DNA from: Lachnospiraceae bacterium
Lineage (GTDB): Bacteria > Bacillota_A > Clostridia > Lachnospirales > Lachnospiraceae
Assembly: GCA_900764695.1 (NCBI GenBank)
Contig: CAAFOY010000025.1
Location: forward strand, 1-43,066
Reading direction: 5' to 3'
Length of the DNA stretch: 43,066 nt
Shown: one piece after another, positions 1-8,624 of the stretch
Position numbering within the stretch: the stretch's first letter is position 1
Layout of the letters: every line of letters begins with the position of its first letter
The notes under the pieces: model-generated
Told to the model about the DNA's origin: nothing
Database searches by the model: none
Seen by the model: only the letters and a program-made list of their open reading frames with translations
Made by a program: the position numbers and the translations under genes

Positions 1-3000
1 ACTATATGTCTCATGAGTCTTTTTGTAAAGTATGTTTGTATCAACTGTAACATCTGTTTTTTTATTGTCACATCCATATGCATAATCAATTGTTACTCCA
101 TTGTTTTTTATTTCTGATAAAACTGTCGGGTTCTTTTCCGTATAGTCGTAAATATACTGTGTCTCTGTTGATGTCTTATTTGTCAACGACTGAACCACAT
201 TTGCTTCTTTTATTAAATTTCCGGAACCATCATATTCATAGTTACTTGTGATATCTTTGATTCCATTTGTATTAACATTTTTGAAAGCTGTCTTAATCTG
301 TCCATTTTCATTATATGTTGCACTAAATTTCGCAATAACACTTGATTTATAATCATTTATTGATGCGAGATTACCATGACTGTCATATGAATACTTTATT
401 CCTTTAATTAGTCCGGAAGCATCTATATCATTATCATTATATTTCTCTATTAACTGATTCAAATGATTATATTTGCAATATGTTTTATACGAATCTTTTG
501 TTTCTGATATTAAGTTGCCAAAACCATCATATTCATATTTTGTTGTTGATTCTTTCCCATCTGAAATAATTGTTTCTTTGGTTAATTTGTTTTCAACATC
601 ATATTCATATTTTGTTTCCTTTGTTTTTTCTGTATATCTACCTGACTCTTTATGATTTATAATATTTCCATTAGCATCGTATTCATAGTTGTCAATCAGA
701 TAAGCTCTTATTCCCTCTGTAGCATACACCTTAACGAGATTATGTGAGTTGTCATACTTATATGTTTCACCAACACCATTTGATGACTTTTCTGTTATAT
801 TATTTAAATAATCATATGTAAAATATGTTGACTTGTTATCATTTTTTAAAGAAATAATATTTCCATTTCCATCGTACTCATATGATACAACCTTTCCATC
901 AGAATATGTTATTTTACTTTTATTTCCATCAGCATCATATTCGTATGACACATGCTTTCCATTCTGATTTGTATTAACAATTCTGTCAAGGTTATCTCTA
1001 TCAAACGACACCTCGTTGTTTGGTGTAATCATTGAAATTAAGTTGCCGTCCTTGTCATAACAATAAGTTATAGTATCCTGACCTTCTGTTTTTTCAATAA
1101 CATTATTATCTAAATCATATTTATATGTCTTATTAGGTGCTTTTGCATCATTTGGTGAATCACTTACACTTATAAGATTATTCATGCAATCATATTTATA
1201 GTAAGTGTATATATATTTTTTATCTTCTCCAAGACTTACGCCTTCTCTAGTACAATTACCATTAGCATCGTAACTATAGTTAGTCAAATGACTCTCTCCT
1301 GTTTTGGCATCACATTCTTCCTTAACTGTCAAATTGTTATTTTCATCATAACTATAACAGTTAAAGTTTCCATCCGGTTTCGTTACTTTAACAAGATTTC
1401 CATTATAACTGTATGAATATAAAGTCTTATTTCCATTCTTATCCTTATAAGATGTAACATCTCCATTCCCGTTATATGTAAACGACTCTTCTGTCCCATC
1501 GTCATAAGTAATTTTACTTAGATTGTCCCCCTTATCATATGAATATATTTCACTGTATTTTGCCTTACCATTTTTTGATGTTTTAACCATTTTTGTGATT
1601 TGGTTTGTTGCACTATATTCATATGTATACACAGTTCCATTGCTGTCTATTTTCTTTATCAAATTTCCAGCATTATCATAACTATATGTTTCAAGTAATT
1701 TTCCGTTAGATTCCTTTTTACTTAAAAGATTCAAATAGTTATATTCCATTGATACATAGTTACCTTTTGCATCAACAATCTTAGTATTATTTCCATTTAA
1801 ATCATACTCATATTTTGTCGTATGACCTTCTGAATCTACATATTTTGTAATATTACCACTTGCATCGTATTCCCATTTGCAAATTTTACCGCTACTTTCT
1901 TTTTGTTCAATAACATTATTCATTGAATCATATACAAAAGTAATCTCATTATTATTTGCCTCTACTTTTTTTATAATGTTACCATTTCCATCGTAGCTAT
2001 ATCTTGTAACATTTCCATTTCCATCTTTATAAGCAGTAACATCTCCACGCTTATTATATTCATATGATGTTTCATTACCTAATCCATCTGTTATGGTTTT
2101 CACATTACCTGCTTTATCGTATGTATAGTGTCCCAACTCGACTGTCGACTTGGACTCACTATCCTTAGCCTTTTCGCTAATTAAACGTCCTGCTTTATCA
2201 TACTCATATAAATAATCAGCATACGGTAAATAATTTTCACCCTTTCCCTCGGCGTATGTCATTTTTTTAACTTTACCAACTGCATCATATTCGTATTTTT
2301 CAGAATAATTGTTTGGTTTACATTCAAATGTAAGATTGTCATCACAATCATATTCATATAATGAAACTTCGCCATTTGCATCCGTTTTACTTACCAATCG
2401 GCTTTGCTCATCATAGACATATTTTTCCTCATATCCTCTTTCATTCTTTAATGAAACAAGATTATTGTTTCCATCATATGTGTATGTAATTGTTCCGGCA
2501 TCTATTGTCCCATTCTGTTTTGTTACAGTTGCAAGATTTCCTGCCTTATCATATGTATATAATACTTTATCACTTCCCTTTGCACTATTATTAGCATTTG
2601 TAAAGCTTGTCACTCTACCGGCGAAATCATAAGTATATAATATTTTCGATACTTTATCATTTTCTTTTGAATTATCTACTTTTTCAATGGCAATCACATT
2701 ATTACAATTATCATATGTATATTTTGTTATGCACTTATCTGTTTCTAGTTTCTTTAATCTATTATCTCCATCATATGTATAAACAGTAACGTTGTTGTTA
2801 AAATCCGTCTCTGTAATTAAATTGCCATTACTATCATAGTTATATGTTTTTCTGTTACCTTCTTCATCAATTTCAGCCAATACCTTGCCAGTTCCATCAT
2901 ATTCATATGAATAGCTATTTCCGTTAGCATCTTTCTTTGATATTAACCAACCATTGTCATCATATATATATGTATCTTTATTTTCATAAGGATCTGATAT

Positions 3001-6000
3001 TGACTTAAGTCTCCCTTTCTTATCATAGGAATACATCCATATATTATCATTTTCATCAACTCTTGATGTCACATTTCCGTAAGAATCATATGTGTATTTC
3101 ACTTTATTACCAAGCGCATCTGTTTCTGATGTAACATTTCCCATTTTATCATAAACATACTTTGTTTCATAACCGGCTTTTGATTTAACTGTTGTTATCT
3201 TGCTCTGTGCATTATATGTTGTTTTTTCAGAATTGCCACAAGTATCTACAGTTTCTGTTATAAATCCATTTTTGTTTACTTTATATTTAATAGTATTTTT
3301 GTTTTCATCAGATTCACTTAAAACTTTACCTGCTCTCGAATATGTATACTCTTTTGCATTACCATCATTATCAGTTTCTTTGACAGTCCTCCCAAAATCA
3401 TCATATGTATATCTGATAACGTTTCCATTACCGTCCGTCTTTGTTGCCACCAATCCTGCTTTGTTATAAGTATATTTAATAACGATGCCTTCACTTGTTT
3501 TTTCTTTAACCAGATTTCCTTTTACATCATACTCATAAGATATGCTATTATTATTAGCATCTATGAGTTTAAGTAAAAGTCCTTCATTTGAATAAACATA
3601 TTTCTGCATTTCACCATTTCTGTTTGTATATGATGTCATCAAATTATTTTGATAAGTATACTCTTCATATGTTCCATCCTGATATACCATTTTTACAATA
3701 TTTCCGTTATTATCATATGCTGTATATACAATACCATCTGAATCTTTTGCTCCTACAACTTTTCCATATCCATTATATGTATATTCAGTTATATCACCTG
3801 CAATTTCGCGAATGATTGCTCCATTTTCATCATATTCAACAGTATTTTTATATCCATTATCCCCTTTACATATATTTCTATATTTTTCATCATCATAAGT
3901 ATATGTGAATGTTCCTTCATCCTTTGATACCTGACTAGTCACTCTACACTTTCTATCATAAATATTTTTTATAGTTTCAACGTTTTCAAAATCTTTTATA
4001 CTAATAAGATTATAATTATCATCATAACTAAATGACATAGTATCTTTATCAAGATTTGTAACTGTATCTAGATTATCCCCATTATAAGTGAATGTGATAT
4101 TTTCTCCATTGATGTTAATCGTTTTAATATGATTTTCTATTTTTTTCGGAGTGACTTTTATTTTATTTGCATCCCATTCAATTTTTGCAGGATCATAATT
4201 CTTAATAATATCCTCTAATGAATTTGTGTTACTCTTACCCACTTCTTCATTATCGCCATTATATCCTGTGCTTTCCCAAATAAATTTCATCTCGCCTGCA
4301 TCACTTGATACATTTTCCAACAATCCGTTATTATATGTTAATACAGTCTCCCAACCATCACTCTCTATAATAGAAATCAACTTACCATTACAATCAAATT
4401 TTAATTTATTTGCTACATCAGTTAATATATATTCTTTATTATTCTTTTTAAGCGTTTTTCCACACATACCATAAGATTCATATATTCCATTATCGTTTGG
4501 ATTAAAAAATATATATTTTTCTCCATTTGGATAACTAACAGTTATTTCATCGTTTTCACTATCATCTGTTAGTACATAATCATATGTTGATGACCATCCT
4601 ATGCCAAGTCCATTATCAACTTTTCTTCTGGAATCATAATTTCTTTCAAATGTTAATTCATGTCTTCCCCTTGCAATTATATCTGTATATTTATATGTAA
4701 ATCCACCAGTATACAAATTTACTGGTTCTCCTACATAATGTTCAATTGAATTTTTCCAAATATTCCAATCATTATCATAATCCGGAACCTCTATAATTTC
4801 ATACGAAGTGCTTCTAAATGTTGTACTTGAACCTTCTAAAACTCTTGTCACAATACCACTTAAATATGATTTTAATTTAGAGAATTCAATAGTTGTTACA
4901 TATGTAATTGTAAATGATTCTTCTGGTAATAAACGTTCACAAAAAATACCATTTTTTCCTTCTATTTTCTCTACTGGATGGTTTACTACTTTATGTGTCG
5001 TATCATACTCTTCTAAATATATTGTTCCATCAATAGCCTTTTGTTCTTCCCTATCAAAGAAAAACTTCAATCCATATAAAGTTTTATCTGAAACATTTGT
5101 ATATGTCATTCTAATAGGATATGCTTTTCCGGAAAATGCAATAGAATTAGCTGCAATCTTCAGTTCCAAAGCTGCCTCTCCTGTTACATGAAGAATGTCT
5201 TGAGATTCAAACTGATGAATAAATTCATATGGTTCCGTCTCGCCTGTCCCATCATCCATCTTTCCGGTTACAATCGTCGACACCTTATAATCTCCGTTTT
5301 TCTCCCCTCTTACATACCAATCAGCACAAGCCTCACTAGATTTATCAATCCTTCCAATTTTTTTAATTGCTTCATTAGATTTTCCTTCAATCATTTTTGC
5401 AAGTGCTAATCCATCCGGCAGACATAATTTTGCTTCGCAATCAGTAATAAATTCCTGTGTTGAAGTATTAAACACCACTAATTGCACATGAAACATATCA
5501 CACAAATATTTAGTAGTTCCATCAACAATTAAGAAAAAGACTGAATTTCCTTTTATATATGTATTGATTTTAAATTCTCCGGAAGTAGTTTCTGATTTTG
5601 CTTTAATTTTTATGTCACCTGAAACCTCTTCTGAATAAATTTCCCAACTACGCACATCTGATGTTTGAGATGCTTTAGGACCAAATACTAAAGTTACTTC
5701 ATACTTGATAATCCTTTGGTTATCATCACAGTCCATGTCAATTCCTGCTTCTTTAATCTCTCCATATGTCATTTCAGAAGCAGTAACTTTACCTTTTACT
5801 GTATCATTAGTGCTAAGATATAATACTATTTCCTTATCCTCTTCACCCATTATCACTTTTGACTGACGTGGCAAATACCTTTCATTTTTATCCTCTGCAT
5901 ATACACTATATGATTCTCCAGGTAATAAATAAACTTCTAATATACCTGTTTTATTAGAATTTTTCCAAATTGCTTCATTATTGTCATTTAACACATATAT

Positions 6001-8238
6001 GTCAACTCCCGTAAGCAATTCACCTGTTTCCGTCGATTCAACCCTTACTTTTAATTTTCTATATGTATCAGAGCCCTCTACTTCTATCTCCTGTACAGCA
6101 GTATTTGTTCTTCCTTTTTCATCTGTAATTGTTAATATAACAACATAAGTTCCCGGCAAATAATATTTATGTGTTGCTTCTAAGCTGCCAGATTTCTTTC
6201 CATCCCCAAAATCCCATGAGTATTTAAGATTTTCTTTATCAGTATGATCATCATAAGATTCAGCAGCTGAAAAGTTTACTGTCTCACCTACTTCAAACTT
6301 TTCCTTATCTAATGTAATAATCGCTGTCGGTTCTGCATTAAACTCTCCAAGATTTATAATTTTTACTGTATTATCATTTGATGTAGTAAATAAATAATCT
6401 ATTTTTTCATTTGGATAATATCCATCAGGATATTTATCTAATGTTACTGAATAATCTCCTTTTTGCAAACGTACAATTTCGAGTATGCCATCTTCATTTG
6501 TAGCCCCCGTAATTCCCATTTTATATTTTCTTCCATTAATTACTTTCCAAAGAGTAAAATTCACTCCTTCTATAGGTTGATTATTATTGTCAACACACTT
6601 AATATTCTGTGTATTAATTTCACTAACTAATCCAATTCTGTTTCCACTGGCTGTAATATTATCCTGCTTATCGTCTGTTACTGATGATAATTTCCATATA
6701 GCTTCTGTAGCATTTATATAAGCATCTGCCTCTGATTCTTCCGTCTCATATTGCGCAATAGCTCTAAATTCATCTCCAATTATCTCCTCTACAACAATAT
6801 CTATAGGATACATAAGTTTTTCTTTAACGGTAACTATTTTACCTTCTCCAAGCATAATCTGATCCTGAATGTTTGCTAAGCTATATACCTCTAATGTGCC
6901 ATTATTATAAATTCCGTTTCCATATGTAACCTTATTAACATTCTTATCATTACTATTCCTAGCCTTATTATCAAAAATAGATACTTTTTTTAATATTGTA
7001 TTACCCTGATTATTAATTGCACCACCCATATCATTATTGTTCCCACTAAACGTTCCTTCTTCAACAATAAGTGTTGCTGTACTATCAACAAAAAATGCAC
7101 ACATTGAATTACCGCTAAATTCATTTGAATTTACTTCAATATCCTTGCCAAATTTTTCACTATCTATCTTTCCTTCTTTAACAATAACCGAAGCATTCTT
7201 TTCAATCTTAATATCGTTCCTGTTATTAACAAACTTTACACCAGCCATAACTGCTCTTTTTCTTACTAAAATATTTGTCCAACCATATCTTACATATTCC
7301 TTTTCAAATGATGTATTTATAATCTCACCATAATCAAATGCTAATGTACTTGTTCCGTAATGAGAACCATTATGATAAAACTTTGAATTTTTAATATATA
7401 ATTTTTCTGCATCTATCGCTTCACCATATGAATATATCTCACTAATATCACAATTATTCATTGTGAATTCCTTGGCTCTTGCAACTCTTATTACAACATT
7501 ACTAATATTTACATCACTTACTTCCAATAAATCATTAGAATAGAAAACACATCCTACTCCAATATCATACCACCCTCTAACATTTGAAACTGTTCCACCA
7601 GTTATATTGCCCTTATTATATACTCTGATCAGAGCATTGCTTGCATAAATCCCCTGATTATCACATTCTGTAATTCCAGAGTTCTTATCCATTTCTAACG
7701 CACCATTATTCAATTCAAAAATAGATTTATCATCATTTACTGAAAAATTCCTAAATATTGTATTATTTAGAACTACCTTTCCTTTTACAATAATAAAGCT
7801 CTTGTTCGCCGCATATTTATTTTCATATTTTACTTTTCCATCTTCCTGTGTAGTTTTAACTCTATTTCCTTCTACATCAATATTTTGAAATGTTAAATTT
7901 GCTGTTTCCGGTACTGTGAAAAACGTATCTGACTTTGTTGTATTACATGTAAAACTTATCACAACTTTATTTTCATCATTCGAACTAATTGTCATATGTT
8001 GATTTTCTGAAAGTGTTACACTCCCACCAAATTCAATATTTCTTTTCAGATAAATTACCGGATTTTCATCTCCATCTTCTGTTGCCTTATTTACAGCTTC
8101 CTCAATTGTGTCATAAGAAGTATTGTTATACATAATCGGTCCTGAGACTATATCTGCGAATACAGATAAATTGATACTTGTTGTCATAATTGCAAATATA
8201 AGAATAAATGCAATCATTTTCTTAAATAATTTGTTCAT
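1..8238 (-). CDS. Giant secreted YD/RHS-repeat protein, C-terminus cut by the window edge
   Basis: The minus-strand frame stays open from the ATG at 8238 to base 1 (2746 codons, no stop), so the C-terminus lies outside. Residues 1-30 form a signal peptide (MNKLFKK, hydrophobic core, SVFA). About 45-410 is Asn/Gly-rich with repeated short beta strands and phrases such as GNGIYNNGTLEVYS, which suggests a right-handed beta-helix. About 543-613 and 723-797 look like CNA-B/carboxypeptidase-regulatory beta-sandwiches. About 636-712 is a PKD domain (YSWDFGDG). From about 1170, GEPVNLYTGGF then LTFERNYDSR matches the DUF6531 segment that opens RHS cores. From about 1380 to the edge there are dozens of YD repeats (Y-x-YD-x-x-GN-x) roughly 20-22 residues apart. 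By family knowledge such proteins form shells that often carry a variable C-terminal toxin; whether this one does is not visible. The start lacks a clear Shine-Dalgarno sequence, but the signal peptide fixes it well. Confidence 0.9.
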   Translation of the reverse strand, partial: MNKLFKKMIAFILIFAIMTTSINLSVFADIVSGPIMYNNTSYDTIEEAVNKATEDGDENPVIYLKRNIEFGGSVTLSENQHMTISSNDENKVVISFTCNTTKSDTFFTVPETANLTFQNIDVEGNRVKTTQEDGKVKYENKYAANKSFIIVKGKVVLNNTIFRNFSVNDDKSIFELNNGALEMDKNSGITECDNQGIYASNALIRVYNKGNITGGTVSNVRGWYDIGVGCVFYSNDLLEVSDVNISNVVIRVARAKEFTMNNCDISEIYSYGEAIDAEKLYIKNSKFYHNGSHYGTSTLAFDYGEIINTSFEKEYVRYGWTNILVRKRAVMAGVKFVNNRNDIKIEKNASVIVKEGKIDSEKFGKDIEVNSNEFSGNSMCAFFVDSTATLIVEEGTFSGNNNDMGGAINNQGNTILKKVSIFDNKARNSNDKNVNKVTYGNGIYNNGTLEVYSLANIQDQIMLGEGKIVTVKEKLMYPIDIVVEEIIGDEFRAIAQYETEESEADAYINATEAIWKLSSVTDDKQDNITASGNRIGLVSEINTQNIKCVDNNNQPIEGVNFTLWKVINGRKYKMGITGATNEDGILEIVRLQKGDYSVTLDKYPDGYYPNEKIDYLFTTSNDNTVKIINLGEFNAEPTAIITLDKEKFEVGETVNFSAAESYDDHTDKENLKYSWDFGDGKKSGSLEATHKYYLPGTYVVILTITDEKGRTNTAVQEIEVEGSDTYRKLKVRVESTETGELLTGVDIYVLNDNNEAIWKNSNKTGILEVYLLPGESYSVYAEDKNERYLPRQSKVIMGEEDKEIVLYLSTNDTVKGKVTASEMTYGEIKEAGIDMDCDDNQRIIKYEVTLVFGPKASQTSDVRSWEIYSEEVSGDIKIKAKSETTSGEFKINTYIKGNSVFFLIVDGTTKYLCDMFHVQLVVFNTSTQEFITDCEAKLCLPDGLALAKMIEGKSNEAIKKIGRIDKSSEACADWYVRGEKNGDYKVSTIVTGKMDDGTGETEPYEFIHQFESQDILHVTGEAALELKIAANSIAFSGKAYPIRMTYTNVSDKTLYGLKFFFDREEQKAIDGTIYLEEYDTTHKVVNHPVEKIEGKNGIFCERLLPEESFTITYVTTIEFSKLKSYLSGIVTRVLEGSSTTFRSTSYEIIEVPDYDNDWNIWKNSIEHYVGEPVNLYTGGFTYKYTDIIARGRHELTFERNYDSRRKVDNGLGIGWSSTYDYVLTDDSENDEITVSYPNGEKYIFFNPNDNGIYESYGMCGKTLKKNNKEYILTDVANKLKFDCNGKLISIIESDGWETVLTYNNGLLENVSSDAGEMKFIWESTGYNGDNEEVGKSNTNSLEDIIKNYDPAKIEWDANKIKVTPKKIENHIKTININGENITFTYNGDNLDTVTNLDKDTMSFSYDDNYNLISIKDFENVETIKNIYDRKCRVTSQVSKDEGTFTYTYDDEKYRNICKGDNGYKNTVEYDENGAIIREIAGDITEYTYNGYGKVVGAKDSDGIVYTAYDNNGNIVKMVYQDGTYEEYTYQNNLMTSYTNRNGEMQKYVYSNEGLLLKLIDANNNSISYEYDVKGNLVKEKTSEGIVIKYTYNKAGLVATKTDGNGNVIRYTYDDFGRTVKETDNDGNAKEYTYSRAGKVLSESDENKNTIKYKVNKNGFITETVDTCGNSEKTTYNAQSKITTVKSKAGYETKYVYDKMGNVTSETDALGNKVKYTYDSYGNVTSRVDENDNIWMYSYDKKGRLKSISDPYENKDTYIYDDNGWLISKKDANGNSYSYEYDGTGKVLAEIDEEGNRKTYNYDSNGNLITETDFNNNVTVYTYDGDNRLKKLETDKCITKYTYDNCNNVIAIEKVDNSKENDKVSKILYTYDFAGRVTSFTNANNSAKGSDKVLYTYDKAGNLATVTKQNGTIDAGTITYTYDGNNNLVSLKNERGYEEKYVYDEQSRLVSKTDANGEVSLYEYDCDDNLTFECKPNNYSEKYEYDAVGKVKKMTYAEGKGENYLPYADYLYEYDKAGRLISEKAKDSESKSTVELGHYTYDKAGNVKTITDGLGNETSYEYNKRGDVTAYKDGNGNVTRYSYDGNGNIIKKVEANNNEITFVYDSMNNVIEQKESSGKICKWEYDASGNITKYVDSEGHTTKYEYDLNGNNTKIVDAKGNYVSMEYNYLNLLSKKESNGKLLETYSYDNAGNLIKKIDSNGTVYTYEYSATNQITKMVKTSKNGKAKYSEIYSYDKGDNLSKITYDDGTEESFTYNGNGDVTSYKDKNGNKTLYSYSYNGNLVKVTKPDGNFNCYSYDENNNLTVKEECDAKTGESHLTNYSYDANGNCTREGVSLGEDKKYIYTYYKYDCMNNLISVSDSPNDAKAPNKTYKYDLDNNVIEKTEGQDTITYCYDKDGNLISMITPNNEVSFDRDNLDRIVNTNQNGKHVSYEYDADGNKSKITYSDGKVVSYEYDGNGNIISLKNDNKSTYFTYDYLNNITEKSSNGVGETYKYDNSHNLVKVYATEGIRAYLIDNYEYDANGNIINHKESGRYTEKTKETKYEYDVENKLTKETIISDGKESTTKYEYDGFGNLISETKDSYKTYCKYNHLNQLIEKYNDNDIDASGLIKGIKYSYDSHGNLASINDYKSSVIAKFSATYNENGQIKTAFKNVNTNGIKDITSNYEYDGSGNLIKEANVVQSLTNKTSTETQYIYDYTEKNPTVLSEIKNNGVTIDYAYGCDNKKTDVTVDTNILYKKTHETYS

Positions 8239-8546
8239 ACTTTTTTACAGAATATTAGAATTTTTTCATTATAAATATTTTCTTAAGTTTTTACTACTAC
8301 TCATACCAATAACTAAAGAAAACAAATTTGAAAATGGTTAAAACCCCTCTATCCCATCTTCTCCTTTTTTCTTTTTTGTTTAAACATTATCGTTTAACTA
8401 TTTTGTATAGTAATACATTGTTTATGTTTTGTCTACATATTTTTTATATTAATAAATTTTTAATATTGTATCAATATATTTATATACAACTCCGATTACT
8501 TTATATATTTATTTATAGATGCAAATCTAACAATTATTTATTATAT
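8239..8546. other. AT-rich intergenic region upstream of the YD-repeat gene
   Basis: No gene is seen here. It must hold the promoter and leader of the minus-strand YD-repeat gene. A TATAAT reads on the minus strand at 8273-8268, about 30 bases before the start codon, but no good -35 partner accompanies it. A self-complementary GTTTAAAC followed by GTTTAAC lies at about 8379-8397 and is of unknown meaning. Confidence 0.5.
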
Positions 8547-8592
8547 AAAAGACGTCATCCTTACAATTTTCATTGTAAGAACAACGTCTTTT
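8547..8592 (-). terminator. Hairpin terminator after the GH64 gene
   Basis: The arms AAAAGACG and CGTCTTTT enclose a second stem, CTTACAA/TTGTAAG, with a six-base loop and a symmetric internal loop. On the minus strand the last arm ends in TTTT followed by an AT-rich run, about 30 bases beyond the stop codon of the GH64 gene. The A-rich left arm makes it potentially bidirectional. Confidence 0.8.
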
Positions 8593-8624
8593 ATTTCTAT
8601 TACCTTTTACAGTTTATTAATTTT

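Noticed and set aside
473..8341. Many plus-strand open frames across 473-8341
   Set aside because: They lie opposite the continuous YD-repeat coding frame and have repetitive Tyr/Ser/Leu-rich translations without ribosome sites; they are shadows.
8379..8397. GTTTAAAC palindrome as an operator
   Set aside because: It is short and AT-rich, and its distance from the YD-repeat start codon gives no support for a regulatory role.
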